Below are positions 1 to 25,105 of a stretch of DNA of 64,000 nucleotides, piece by piece. The notes beneath the pieces were generated by a model. It saw nothing but the letters and a program-made list of their open reading frames with translations, was not told the DNA's origin and did no database searches. The translations under genes were made by a program, and so were the position numbers. Numbering within the stretch: position 1 is the first letter of the stretch; every line of letters begins with the position of its first letter. The stretch comes from Portunus trituberculatus (taxonomy: Eukaryota; Arthropoda; Malacostraca; Decapoda; Portunidae): positions 18,602,684-18,666,683 of the forward strand of contig NC_059268.1 in assembly GCF_017591435.1 (NCBI RefSeq). The letters run 5' to 3'.

Positions 1-436
1 ACAATCATCATACAAGTCCATCAGATAGCCAAGTCAGTAGTGCCTGGCATTCCTACTTGTTAACCACTGTGTCTTTATTTAGCCTGCTTTCCGTTACTGT
101 GGGATGACAGGGAACTACTACAATATATTTTTTTTTTTTTTCACACGAGGAACTTTAAAGATGCGTCATTTTCTAATTGGGGTACATCAGCCAAGTTTCA
201 GGATTACTACAATGTTTGAAGTGATTTTCTGGTTCTTAATGTCAAGGAAATTTATCTGTAGAAATAAAAATAATGCCTGTAATATCATTTCAGACTTGGC
301 TTGCCTTTAAAGTTGGGCTATTTATTTAGGCTTTGGCGCGGCGTGTGGCCAGTCTGGCAACACTGGCTTGGTTCACTTATCACACAGCACGTTGGGAGGC
401 GGACGCTTCCCTCCGTGTGCTCGTACCGTGCCAAAC
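1..436 (+). promoter_or_regulatory. Upstream and promoter region of the pocket-protein gene
   Basis: This is AT-rich flank that becomes GC-richer from about 330 to 430, just before the start codon at 437. It contains an E2F-type octamer, listed separately. I see no other gene here. An open frame runs from about 368 through the start codon, but nothing in it upstream of the ATG resembles the family. Confidence 0.5.
332..339 (+). promoter_or_regulatory. E2F consensus site (TTTGGCGC)
   Basis: The octamer TTTGGCGC is a perfect match to the E2F/DP consensus TTTSSCGC. It lies about 98 bases upstream of the pocket-protein ATG. The mammalian p107 gene is a known E2F target repressed through E2F sites in its promoter, so a feedback loop is the natural reading. 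An 8-mer alone is weak; position and the identity of the gene give it weight. Confidence 0.5.
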
Positions 437-8249
<7,813 letters not shown>

Positions 8250-9870
8250 TCTCTAGAAATCTGTACTAAAAATGCCATTAGAAATAATGGCCTAAATCAG
8301 TGCTTATTTGAAAGCTTTACTTTTGTAAAGTTCCTCACTTTCAAGAAACTTAATCATAAAAATGATTTTGTATATAGTGTGTTATGTAATTATATCAGTC
8401 ACTTTTTTTTTTTTTAATCTGCAGTCAGATTTCACATTGCAATAATTTGTGTCAACCTGTCATGTTTTCCTGTTAACAGACGAAGTAAAGTTGACACAAG
8501 ACTGTCAAGCAATGCATGATAAGCTTGTAGAATATCTGATTCTTGGTAATATTGTTCAAGAGAGTTCACTGGTGATAAACTGACTTACTGCATGTCTTGG
8601 CTTATAAGGTTACTGATTAAGTAAGACCCACAAATTTTCAAGATAAGATTTTGAGCTAACTCAACTATATTGGGTGGTATTTGTAATGGTGTACTTTTAC
8701 AAGAGAAATTATAATGGAAACTTGTGAAATCAGATAGGCAAACCAGGCAATACAGTGAAATCAACCAAGCCCCTCTGCTGTTCATGTATGGTTTGCAAAG
8801 AAAGGTGTCATTATCCTTACTTGTCACTCATCAGTAAGATCATCAAAACATCACATATGGTGTATGTTTCATACACCAGCCATTATGAAAGTAAATAATC
8901 ATATAAAGAAGAGGGCAGCCAACTAGTGTATATGAGGTGCTTGATTTGTCTGAAATGGGACATGACAGGCACCAGAAGGTAAACCCTTTATTGAGAGATT
9001 TCAATTTGCATTCACACACATTTCACCTGTAACAAAGCTCACATGAGGAAATCAGATATTTAACATGTGAAATCCTAATCTGTTACAGCTTCATATATGA
9101 AATCCTTCAATAACATCTGCCTTCAGGCTTCCTGGCATGCAACATTTCAGGAAAAGTTACTGATCATGTAAAAACTAGTGGGGTTGTTCTCTGTTTCCGT
9201 ATGTTTACTGTTTTGCTGATTCTACCGATCAGTAAGTTCATGAGCAGGTTATAGTTATGTATAAATTTGACATTCTGTATTGGGCATAGAGTCATCATAT
9301 AAGCCAAGATATGTGGTATCTACATTTGAGGAAATTTTTATAAATATATAATGAATCTTATATAAAATAACAAATGTTTATCATTGTAATTAAGATATTT
9401 TTATCAATAACTATACACTTTGAACCATTTTATTTTAAATTTATAGGAATATTCTGAAATATTGTTTCAATTATGAAAGTAAATTATTCTGTTATAATTG
9501 TAACAAAGTCTTTCAAGCCATTTGAATGGGTCAGTCTCGAGATATAATTAAGTAAGCACTGGAATCATCAGAGGTGCTAACTTGTAAAACATTAGATAGC
9601 AGTGCAGTGCTGGCAGTAATACTTGAGCCCTCAGCATCATTATGTTTATCAATGTGGAAGAGTTTAAGTCTTTGATCACAGGGAAAGAAATACAAGAGTG
9701 AGTGAAGGAGGTGAAAGGTGCAGGTTTGGATTTGTGCAGAATGTTTGATGCAAAATTGCTATGAGTGGTTAGTAAGATAGTAAAATGTTGGTTTCTGGAG
9801 CAACATCATAGTGATTGACAGTGCAAGTGCATGCATTTTTCTTTGAAATAAAGCGTGAGTACTAGTTTTA
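8250..9870 (+). other. Probable 3' untranslated region of the pocket-protein gene
   Basis: AT-rich non-coding sequence after the stop at 8249. The first canonical AATAAA on + is at 9847-9852, which would give a 3' UTR of about 1.6 kb. Several poly-T and AT-rich stretches are present. No other gene is visible. Confidence 0.4.
9847..9852 (+). terminator. Candidate poly(A) signal of the pocket-protein gene
   Basis: AATAAA on + about 1.6 kb after the stop. It is chosen only because it is the first canonical hexamer. Confidence 0.3.
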
Positions 9871-12431
9871 AGGCTATATCCAGTGGTGTTGGTAAAGTGA
9901 TGGTAAAGAGGATTGTCTCATAGGATCAGGTGTTTGCTGTAGGATAGGTATGTGTCTAGTGCGTGGTTAAAGGCAAGGGTGTGTTTTGGGTGATCGTGAA
10001 TTTTAAATATATAACATGATATTGTAGGCTGTTAAAATTTTTTCCGTAGTTTGTATAGGTAGGTAGCTAATTGTTAAAATGAATTTTTAATGAGAGCAGT
10101 TGAGCAATTGAGAAACAATGTGTGAATGATATCCTGTTGAAGCAGGGCACATTAGGGATGTGCAATGTTGCCTTGATATTTAATTTCTGTGTGGATGATG
10201 ATGTAAGGGAGGTGGATGTGAGGACTATAGATAGAAATTTGTATCTAGTAGAAGTTGCATTTGAATCAGATACTGCACTAACAAGTGTAAAATTATGGGT
10301 AGTTGTTGACTGACCAATTTGATTGTTTAGTGTTTCATACACCAGGCATTATGAAATTTTGTAAAGAAATTTTTTAAATTAAATCTAGTTTATGAAATGT
10401 AATATTACAGGACTGCTCACAAAAGCACCTCTCAAACATCCTGCTCAGTCTTATACACTAACCACAATCCCCTGCATACCAATCATAACTTCCACTTTTT
10501 CCACTTCTAACAGTTAGTGTCTATAAAGAGGATGAGGATTACTTTTGTTAATAAATCAGCCAAAGACTGATGCAAAATTATTTGAAGTCCAGCTTAGGTG
10601 ATAAAACATATGCAATAGATTTCAATCATATTTACTTTTGTGCAAATATAACTAGGTCTTCAGTCAATGACTACCTTTACTGCTTAAGAAGTGTGGAAGA
10701 GGATGACAAGTATGGCTTCTAACAAATTCCTCGTGATGGCAATAAATGTCATTAAATTTAGGATGAATGTTAAAAACATTGAAGCAGAGATGCAAGGAGG
10801 ATTGGAAAGTGTTCAAAATGAATGCAGAGAAGAGGTTGAGGGAGTAGATGTGAACTGCATTTTCTGTAGCTAAAATATGGAACATGAAAGCAGAGACAAT
10901 CTATGATAATGTAAAAAAGTAACATGGATTGAGGAAGTACCATATGATATGAACTTAAGATAAACAAAGGAAGAGTGATTGGTGAATGAGACTGGGAGTG
11001 TGAAGAAAACATTAGATAAAAGAGTTATGTCTGGACTAAGAAGGAATGGTTGCACATGGAAATGATAAATAGGAAGCAGGTGTGTGTGTGTTATGTTTTT
11101 TATCTATTTTATCCAATTAATGTTTCAAGTGAATAAACAATGTTCCAAGCCAGGTAGCTAAGCCCATTTAGGCCTGCTAGTGCTACACCAACACACAACT
11201 ATGGCTAGTTGACTAGTTCTGATGTGAAAGAAGCAGGTCTATTATGGTGCATTAGGGATAACTAGCACAGCTGTTATGTCCTGCAACAGCAATTACTAGA
11301 TATGCTATGCAATCGACTCACATGCATTATAGTGCTGTGAGAATGGGTCATCTCTTCCTAGAGGGCCTAAAAGCTAAAATGTGAGGAAATACTTGTATGT
11401 ATACTTCTTCAAAGAGGATGAGACTGGTATATAGGTGGATATATCAATATAATGTTAGACTATTTACAAACATGATCTCAAGTTCCTAGCAGTTTACAGT
11501 ATAGTATTGGACTTGCTAAGTAGATCAAATAAAACATTATATATTTATCACTAAATACAGCCCACCTTTTCATAATTTTACTTAGCATGTTGTAATTAGT
11601 ATTTGACAAAGCAAGATTATATAATTTTTCACAAAAGACCTGTAGTGACTTAAAAAAAAAAAGCAATAACATGTAAAGCATTCTTTCTGACTCCCTCCAG
11701 ACTCACTCTATGTGGACAAGGACTGTTAAGTCATCCAAATTTGTTAATCTGATGTTTTCAGAAATTAAGAAAATTGTGGCTTGTGAACCAAGTGCAGATT
11801 TTCATGGGGGTGAGGCAAGTCCAACCTCATCAATTATTATAAACACATTGAATTGGCTTTTATCTCAAGTGAAAGTTATTTCCTTTTTTAGATGCAATCA
11901 AATATTTCCAAGTACATAGATACTCCTTTTTATAGATGCAATCATCACTATTGTTCCATTTTTTGGGGTTATCTTCATGTTCTAACTAGTGTAAATAGTG
12001 CACAAAGTAAAATTTGAAAAGAGTGTGTTAGTATTGCAGGGAGAGAATGTTGCCTTTGTACAATTGCCATTCCTTCATAGTTGTTAGACATTAGCATAGG
12101 AAAGATTTTTTTGTTGAACTCACAGAAACTCTAGTAGTGTTATTTCCATGTATATTCTATTCAGGTTTTGTAACTTAACTCCTTTGCACAATAGGTTTAC
12201 TAAATTAATCATTTCCTTCAAGAATTTTTTTGCCAAATTGCCATCAGAACTAATTTTAGTACAAAGGCAACACTCCATTTGTAATAACACATGAGACATA
12301 CTGGACATGATTGTATGTTGACTAAGCTTTATCAGTTGTAAAATTATATAAATGAAGAGGGCTCAGGAATATTTTTGCTTTATAAAGTATTTTGAACATT
12401 TAGGTATGTCAAAGCATGATTTCGGTAAACC
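9871..12431. other. Intergenic stretch between two convergent genes
   Basis: About 2.5 kb of AT-rich DNA between the 3' ends of the pocket-protein and PIN1 genes. Short open frames (for example 10122-10313, 10691-10873 and 11710-11919) show no domain or family resemblance. I see no RNA gene or clear repeat. Confidence 0.5.
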
Positions 12432-12437
12432 TTTATT
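12432..12437 (-). terminator. Candidate poly(A) signal of PIN1
   Basis: AATAAA on the minus strand about 195 bases past the PIN1 stop codon. This implies a short 3' UTR. Confidence 0.45.
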
Positions 12438-12632
12438 TATACATAACATATGTAATGTTTAGGATGATGGGTTCGTGAATATCATTACTTTGATGATAGA
12501 AACGACTTATACCTGGAAGAATTTAAAATTACCTTTATGGTATTAGAGCAAATCATTGACAAATTTTCTAGCACAAAAGTTTTGTAACATTCCTTGTGTT
12601 TGTGATGAGAGAAGTTATTGGAAGTTACAAGT

Positions 12633-14957
12633 TTATGCTGTACGCAAAATGATATGGACTCCTGAATCGGTGTCCACTATCTTGCTCAATTCGCCAACCT
12701 TCAAGGCAAATGCAGCATCTTCAAATGGCTTTTGCATTGCTCCACGACCAAACAATCCAAGATCTCCTCCACGCTTGGCCGAGCTACAGTCAGACACCTG
12801 AGAGAAATGAAAAATGGATTTTTCATTACAACCAATCATAACCTGAAATACAAGTTGATGTGCATAAAACTATTTTTCAAATGGAAAAAATTTGAGAGAA
12901 ATATTTCTAAGAAGCAGAAATTCACTTACCCTACTAGCTAATTCAGCAAATGAGGACTGTCCAGATGTGATTTCTGCACGGTATTCTGCGAATAAAAAAA
13001 TTGTTTTCTAGTAACCATGTAGTATTATTTTTCCCTTCAGTTTGAGTAATAGGGCATAAATTATGTATAGGTAAGACGTGCTATATAAGAAAATAGTTGA
13101 GTAGGGAATATCCAGTTCAAAGATTGAAAATGTGAGTGTAAAATTTATTTACATGAAGCACCATGTTTCTCGTCTTTGGCAGAAAGAACGTTCCCTGCCT
13201 CTATTCAAATATTTCTTAGTTTAAACCAATGGGTCTGTATTTTGCAAATCATCGCCAAGCCCACTGATCAGCAAAAACTAAATTGTGCATTTCAAACAAC
13301 TCAGTCATCATATAATATCAAACATAAGTCAAATTTGTATTAGTCATAACAATCTCTGCCAGTTTTCCTGTTATTATAAGTACAACTATAAATAATATTA
13401 AATATGAGTAAATAATATCCTCATTTGAGGCAATAAAGCATTATTATAAATATTGCTTGGAATGGAGTTTTTCTAAACAAAACAAACTTAGCTTTGCATG
13501 ACCTGCATATGTCAGGCTGCTGCCATAATTTTCTCCTACATATAATGTTTATTTTGATCAAATAAATTGTTTTACTAACCCCTGAAGTCATAATATAAAC
13601 TTGTTTTGCAAAAAATCTAAACCCTGGAAAATAATGTTAAGAACCTATTTGATTCCATAAATTCAGTCAACAAATTGTGGATGCATTCTAGTGGTAGACA
13701 GTGATTGGGATATGATCAATCACTTCTGACTGCTAAGACTGATGGTAATAAATTCTGTGGGCTATGATGGTTAGTTACAGTTTCCCTATGACATAACTTT
13801 TCATGCCTAAATCACTTTACTATATCCTTTCAACCCTCAAGTGGCCTTTCTCTTCTATACACTGTACAAACTTGCTCTTCATCCTCTGTACTTAAATTAA
13901 CTTAACTTACCGGTCAGAGTCTCAATAGCTTCTTCCTTTGAAATAGTAATTTTTTCCTGACGCCATGATGATGGTCTACGAGAACCAGCATGTTTCACCA
14001 GTAGGTGAGAACACTGTACTCTGTCTGGCCCACCACTGCCACTACCTGCTGCTGGTTTGGCTGGTTCTGTTGGAACATCCCACTGGCTCTCCTTGGTGTA
14101 GATATTCAAGTAGTAAGTCATACCTGCAGCAAGACATACATGCATGAATTCAACTTGTATGTCACTAGTGATGAATACAACTAATCAAATTTATCAAATG
14201 TTATAGCTTGAGGAAACTCATGTTAATGTCTGTGTATATACACACTAGAACTCTTACTATAATCAAATCAAACTAAATTATATTAACATATTATCACTTA
14301 AGATGTGCTTTGTGAGTGGGTATTAGTGGCAGATTGGGATATTGTGAGTCGAAGCTCACCCCTGCCTCACTGTAAACCAAGGAACAGTAAGGCCTGGCTC
14401 TTGCCCCACGCAGCATGTGTTTTTCTAAAGAATGTTTTGAAAGTTAACAACGAGGACTTGGTTGTTTTTAATTATTATTATGAGTTAGTGCAGTGCAAGA
14501 AGAATAGTGAGCTGCGTAAGATAAGTTACCAGTGCTGGTAGGGAGAGGCATGAGGGTGGTGTGGTGTAAATAGATTATTTTAGGCAGTGGTTCTTAACCA
14601 TTTTAGAACTACACCCCCCCTCTAGAAATTTGTTCTTCCCTCCATGTCCACCTTGCATCTATGAATACAAATCCCTCCCAAATGTTTAAGAAAAAAGATG
14701 ACGCTTTTGCATTTTTCACAAACTTCTTATTACTTGATCATGCTCTTGTTAAGAGGATGATAATTATAATCAGAGAAATTCTTTCTTTTTGCAAAGGACT
14801 TGTACCCTCCCTTAAAAATTACTGATGCTCCCCAGGGGGGACATGCCCCTCAGGTTAAGAAACACTGGTTTAGGGCAAATTATGGTGAAAATGGTTTTAA
14901 CACATTCAGAAGTTGAAAACTGTGGAAAATGTGAGGAGGGAGCCAAGTAAGCAGGAG

Positions 14958-15023
<66 letters not shown>

Positions 15024-15154
15024 CACACTGTCTTTAGCAGTGACAACTTCATAAATGTTAAAAAGTCAAATTTGTAAGAAAACATTTTTGTAGCCTAATG
15101 TTAAAACTAACCTAACTAAATAAACAAAAAATAATAATAATAATAATAAATAAA

Positions 15155-15185
<31 letters not shown>

Positions 15186-15588
15186 TAACCTAACTAATTT
15201 AAGTTATAATAACCAAACTGATCTAACCTGACTTAACCTGATATAACTGATAAGGCTAATAAATCCATCACATCATTAGGTGTGTCACGTCAGAGAGTTG
15301 TCACGGATGCGTGCGAACTTGGTCTCCACCCCCCAAAAAAAGATATATCTTTAAAAATCGCTGTTAGTATTACAAATTATTTGCGGTGGGTACATATGAT
15401 GTTCAAGTTACTATGAATGGCAAGTTTCACGTGGTGAGATGGGCAAGAAAAGCCATGATGAGACTGAAATAATAAGGAAATATTTACCACTCAAGTGACA
15501 TCACCAGAGGGAAATAATCATCAAAATGTATACCTGTGGAGCGGCTGACACGCTTCTCCCAGCCTGACGGAAGCTCGGTATCACTCAT
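12633..15588 (-). CDS. PIN1: PIN1-type peptidyl-prolyl cis-trans isomerase (dodo ortholog)
   Basis: Isomerises phospho-Ser/Thr-Pro bonds in mitotic and cell-cycle proteins; nuclear and cytoplasmic. Four exons on minus: 15588-15534, 14123-13911, 12985-12930 and 12797-12633. Phases join and give 162 aa (human 163). The WW domain covers residues about 5-38 with Trp10 and Trp33 and the phosphate-binding Arg13/Ser15/Arg16 (GWEKRVSRST). A Gly/Ser/Ala linker follows. The parvulin domain starts at CSHLLVKH. By a constant offset of one from human PIN1, the active-site residues are all present: His58, Lys62, Arg67, Arg68, Cys112 (SDCSSAKRGGDLG), Ser153 and His156 (DSGVHIILRT). The start ATG lies in a good context (TTCACCATGAG). 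Intron 1 carries a hAT-like MITE and microsatellites. It converges with the pocket-protein gene and diverges from SAAL1. Confidence 0.96.
13013..13910. other. PIN1 intron 2 (no further features)
   Basis: AT-rich intron sequence between PIN1 exons 2 and 3. I find no nested gene or repeat in it. Confidence 0.6.
14585..14868. mobile_element. hAT-like MITE in PIN1 intron 1
   Basis: About 283 bases with short terminal inverted repeats: CAGTGGTTCTTAACC at the left end and the inverse of CAGTGTTTCTTAACC at the right (14 of 15 match). The CAGTG start is typical of hAT elements. Both flanks carry TTTAGG, consistent with a slightly decayed duplicated target. There is no coding capacity. Confidence 0.7.
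14959..15021. repeat. (TA)n microsatellite
   Basis: Pure TA run in PIN1 intron 1. Confidence 0.95.
15104..15240. repeat. AAT/AAAT simple repeat flanked by CCTAA-like units
   Basis: ATA and AATA trinucleotide and tetranucleotide runs (about 15130-15188), with scattered CTAACCTAACT and ATCTAACCTG units on both sides that resemble decayed arthropod telomere repeats. It lies in PIN1 intron 1. Confidence 0.6.
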
Positions 15589-15700
15589 GGTGAACACAGT
15601 GTGGAACTCTGGCAGATATTGACCGTCTTCGCCGCGGCCGCCGCAGCCAGTCCTCCCTCCCGCTCGTCAACACGCAGCCACAACGGAGCTAAAACCTTTT
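15589..15700 (-). promoter_or_regulatory. GC-rich 5' flank of PIN1
   Basis: A short GC-rich, CpG-rich block (around 15630-15680) directly upstream of the PIN1 ATG in otherwise AT-rich DNA; likely core promoter and 5' UTR. No TATA or E2F consensus was seen. Confidence 0.45.
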
Positions 15701-15934
15701 CACCATAACACGTTATCATGTCTTGAAAAGGAACAATATACATGTGAAAAGCAAATCATATTTCACATGCTGCTATTTATAAAACAGTAACCGTAATAGT
15801 ATTATATTTTGTAAAAGAATGTATGGTAAAAGATTATGATGATAACGCAGAATTTCGTATGAAAAGTATTCTATTGAGTAAACGTGTAAAACAAAAAGGA
15901 AAATGTATGAAAAGAAACAATATCTCACTTATTT

Positions 15935-16620
15935 TTCCTCGCAGACCAATGGGTACTTGAGCCTTCCATCAATCTTTATATTTCTACCTACACGGAATCA
16001 TACCGTTCTCCAACTTCCCAAACACTCTTTCATTAATAGAAAGTACAACTTTTTTTTTTCTCGAAATCCAACTCCCCTCGAGATTTCTGGCATCTGATGA
16101 AAAACATCTCCAATTTCATCTTTCCCTTTTTTATTTATTATCTTGATGGCCCCCCTGCCATCTAACCTATATAGCTGCTTCTAAAGCTGAACTCTTCTTT
16201 CAAACCTTTTGGGATTGTTCCTCCTTTTCCTCTCTGATTATTTTATGCCTTCGATTAAAATTATTCGTAATTAATACTAATGATGTTTTTCAAGCCTTAT
16301 CTGGCCTAAACCTTCGGAAGACTTAAGGGCTGGTGATCTGTGGCTCTCTTTACTAGGTAAGTCTTGGTTATCCTCTTTTAGAGATTTTGGTGAAACTTTT
16401 AATGTTGCCTTAGACATACCAAAAGCTTTTGATTGAGTCTGGCACAAGGCTTTGATCTCAAAACTACCAGCACTCTCCTACGGCTTCTTTCCTTCTCTCT
16501 GCAACTTCATCTCAAGTTTCCTCTCTGACTTTTCTATTGCTTCTGTGGTAGACAGCAACGGTTATTCTCCTAAATCTATGAACTCTTTCTGTTGCCCTTG
16601 GCCAGTTTTCTCCTCTTACG
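15935..16620 (+). mobile_element. Decayed non-LTR retrotransposon (reverse-transcriptase relic)
   Basis: Translated + frames give remnants of a jockey/I-like reverse transcriptase. Examples are LDIPKAFD, a stop (TGA, as from a mutated CGA Arg codon), VWHKALISKLPA, then FPSLCNFISSFLS and a VVDSNGYSPKSMNS stretch that precedes the usual GVPQGSVLSP motif, which is scrambled here. An upstream block (FQALSGLNLRKT) is joined almost directly to GDLWLSLL, so the centre of the domain is deleted. The catalytic YxDD region is missing. It is a dead partial copy with frameshifts and stops. Confidence 0.75.
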
Positions 16621-16639
16621 TAAAGCAAACAAACAAGCA

Positions 16640-16930
16640 AACAAGCAGCGCCCGGGGTGGCGAGTGCTGGGTGGCGGCAGCGGACGGCGAGTCGAGGCAT
16701 AAACAAAACAAACGAGCAGGTGGTGGCTGCGTGACGTGTACTCTGTGCAATAATCATCCTACTGCGCTGAATCAAGCTAAGGACACCCTCTACCACTGTG
16801 AAGGGAGAAACTATGTAGGTTATTAAAGCTTATAGTGTTTTGATCAGTAGATATTATCTGAAATTTAGGTTCACTCGCCCAAAAACAACCACTCCCAGAA
16901 CTGGCTGAAGACATTCCTGGCAGCTTCAGG
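16640..16930 (+). promoter_or_regulatory. Likely promoter and non-coding first exon of SAAL1
   Basis: A GC-rich block at about 16648-16740, including a TGACGTG CRE-like element at about 16731, follows the retrotransposon relic. A strong donor (TTCAG|GTAAGTTA) ends a possible 5' UTR exon at 16930. A matching acceptor (TTCCCTTCAG) ends at 17300, 28 bases before the SAAL1 ATG. The 5' end is not determined. Confidence 0.4.
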
Positions 16931-17328
16931 TAAGTTATCTTCTTTCCCTTGTTCCAAAAGATCACTAGCTGTCAGGAACATTGATTTAGAGAATATGTAG
17001 TTCAGTACTTCTATTTCCCTCAATCTCTTTCCCAGTGCACTATATAACCTTGAAGATCTGATGGTGAAGGCAAGTAGTTGGTGCAAACACTTAACTGGGG
17101 AGGAGCTTCAGTCTCTTAAAAAAAACAGGTAGATGAATAATCATGAAGGAAATTTCTTATATCATATTTTCCACCATTCTGTTTAACATTTTAAAAGTGC
17201 AGGAAATACAATAGCAGAAGATTGAGGGTGTGTTCAATTATCTTCAGACTATTACAAGTTGCTGGTGTTAGAGTCATCTGAAATGGTGTTTTCCCTTCAG
17301 TGTTGCCTTAACTTCAGTCATCCTGAAG

Positions 17329-23101
<5,773 letters not shown>

Positions 23102-24290
23102 TAGTACTATTGAAAAGTAGAATAACAATAACTAAATGTGCATTCACTCTGTGAGGTAGACATAGAGGAATCTTGGTTATCTGGTATTTTATCATTTGCT
23201 TTATTGTGGCAGTAAAAACCTTTAAGAGAAAAGTTATTTCAAAGAAAGATTTAGAAAAAATATAAGAATGAATGTTAACATATAATCCTGTGGAGTATCA
23301 TTTTTAAAAGATTATGAAAGGAATAGAAACCATATAATGCTGAAGGAACAAAGCAGCAATACCTCCGTTACTCCTCACTAAAAATATTGTCATCCAGGAT
23401 TAGACTCCGTTGCATTGACATTCTATCCACTGTTAATCATCTGTATGATTGATCATGTGTGCCAAACAGTTGATCACCAGTGACAGTACAAAACAGTATC
23501 ATTTATCAAGTTAACTTAGTTGTTGTGTGCAGTTTTCCATGGGTGCCAGATAACTTCAGCACATGTAGTAGAGTTTTAAAAAGGTTTGTGATATTGTGAA
23601 ATGTTACATTATGTCCTTTATGAAAAAAAAATGTGCTTTTGTTTCCATGTTAACTGAACAGAATGTAGCTTTTTATAGATTTTATGTAAAACCATGTAAG
23701 AATAGAGATGATGAATTAACACAGTCTGAATTTTACCTTCACTCTTGTACATATAATTGGTGAAAAAAGATATTACATTAATGTAAACCAAAATTAATTT
23801 TTAATTCTATGGGACTAACCTCTTAACACTGCAGGACAACACAGCTCTCAGGGACTAACCTCCTAACTCTATAGAGCATCTAGGTTCTGCAGTACACAGA
23901 TCCTGTGTGGCATTAACCTTCAGGACATTAATCTTGCAGGGCATCAACCTTCTTAACCCCCTTCTTTATCTTAACCCATGTATGATGTAAAGAGGGTTTT
24001 AATAGAAATGTGACAGCTACTGTGGTCAGCATGCCTCACTTGCTGCCTTGCTGAGGAAATACTACTTATTTCACTGTTCTTCACTTTTTTTTTTTTTTCT
24101 TGTCATAATGAAGTCATTCTTATCTGAAGAGTCTTCAGATCCAGATCATTATTCTACTTTAAAAAAATAAATAAATAACTTATTGTACACAAGTGTCACA
24201 AAGTTCAACTATGTATGGTAGAGCAGTTGATTTTACCTGAAAGTAAGTGTAAATAAGTAAAATAAATATTCACAATAATAGCATGGCAAA
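23102..24290 (+). other. Probable 3' UTR of SAAL1 with a degenerate tandem repeat
   Basis: Non-coding sequence after the SAAL1 stop. The first convincing AATAAA is at 24262-24267. At about 23811-23960 there are several diverged units of the type GGACTAACCTCCTAACTCT followed by GCAGGA-like text, an old minisatellite. A related phrase recurs around 28320-28370. Confidence 0.4.
24262..24267 (+). terminator. Candidate poly(A) signal of SAAL1
   Basis: AATAAA on + about 1.16 kb past the stop. Other A-rich hexamers lie near 24160-24177, so the choice is tentative. Confidence 0.35.
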
Positions 24291-24750
24291 TTGGGCATGG
24301 GACAAAAAGATAGGGCAGACAGCTGTAATGGGATTAAAGAAATTTTGCTGTGATGGCCTGGTGTAAATTCACAGTTAATAGGGATGAGTGAAGGATGTTG
24401 AGGAAGCTTTTATTTACCAATGGAGTTTTAGACACTGATGTTGATGACAATCTGTGCATCTTCTATGTGCAATCTGTTTTGTATTGAATGCATTATGTAT
24501 TTCATGAAAAGATATCCTCAAGCTGTGCACAAGAAAAGATGTCTGTCATAAGTGCATAGAAAAAGGTGATGTCATTGTAAAGTTTTAAAAGTTATCAGTT
24601 TATTATAGATCTGTGCTAAGTATGGTCTTGTTGAGAAGACAGTGGAGATAAGTTTTAAGTGTGACTGTCACTCTTTTGCACATAAACATGCCACTGAACT
24701 TTAAATGGAATTGCTCAAGGTGAAAAGAGCCCAAAGTATGCTGGTGGAGA

Positions 24751-24756
24751 GTTTTT

Positions 24757-24788
<32 letters not shown>

Positions 24789-25105
24789 TTTTTCATGTTA
24801 TGGCCTATGGCACCTGTAGGTGTACTTGAAGAGTACGTACAGGAAGCACTGTTCAGCTTCCACCCATTAGTGGCACAGTTAATTTTATTTATAGTGGTAC
24901 CCATATTAGGGTCCATATCTCCACCCAAGTGCATCTTTGGTGTAACCACCTAGAACCTGGATATCATGGTGACACGTAGGTAACTTTAAACCACTCGACA
25001 AATAGCAAAGTGTTTAAAACTGTACGTGGCAGGATTCAAACCTACGTGTGGACGTCTGCCCGATCCCACGCTCACCACCTTATCAACTTTGCCACAGCCT
25101 CCATA
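24751..25105 (-). mobile_element. tRNA-derived SINE, family B
   Basis: Read on minus from about 25105, the head of roughly 75 bases begins GGCTGTGGCAAAGTTGATAA. It contains an A-box (TGGCAAAGTTGA) and a B-box (GGTTTGAATCC, revcomp of 25033-25043) at tRNA-like spacing, as in a decayed tRNA. A body of about 250 bases follows and ends in an (AAATA)n(ATA)n A-rich tail at 24751-24793. It is not a functional tRNA gene. Confidence 0.7.

Noticed and set aside
14305..14541. Third tRNA-derived SINE
   Set aside because: GTGAGTCGAAGCTCAC looks T-arm-like, but the A-box-like motif is too close and there is no tail.
25027..25103. Functional tRNA gene
   Set aside because: A and B boxes are present, but the stems are decayed and a SINE body and tail follow.
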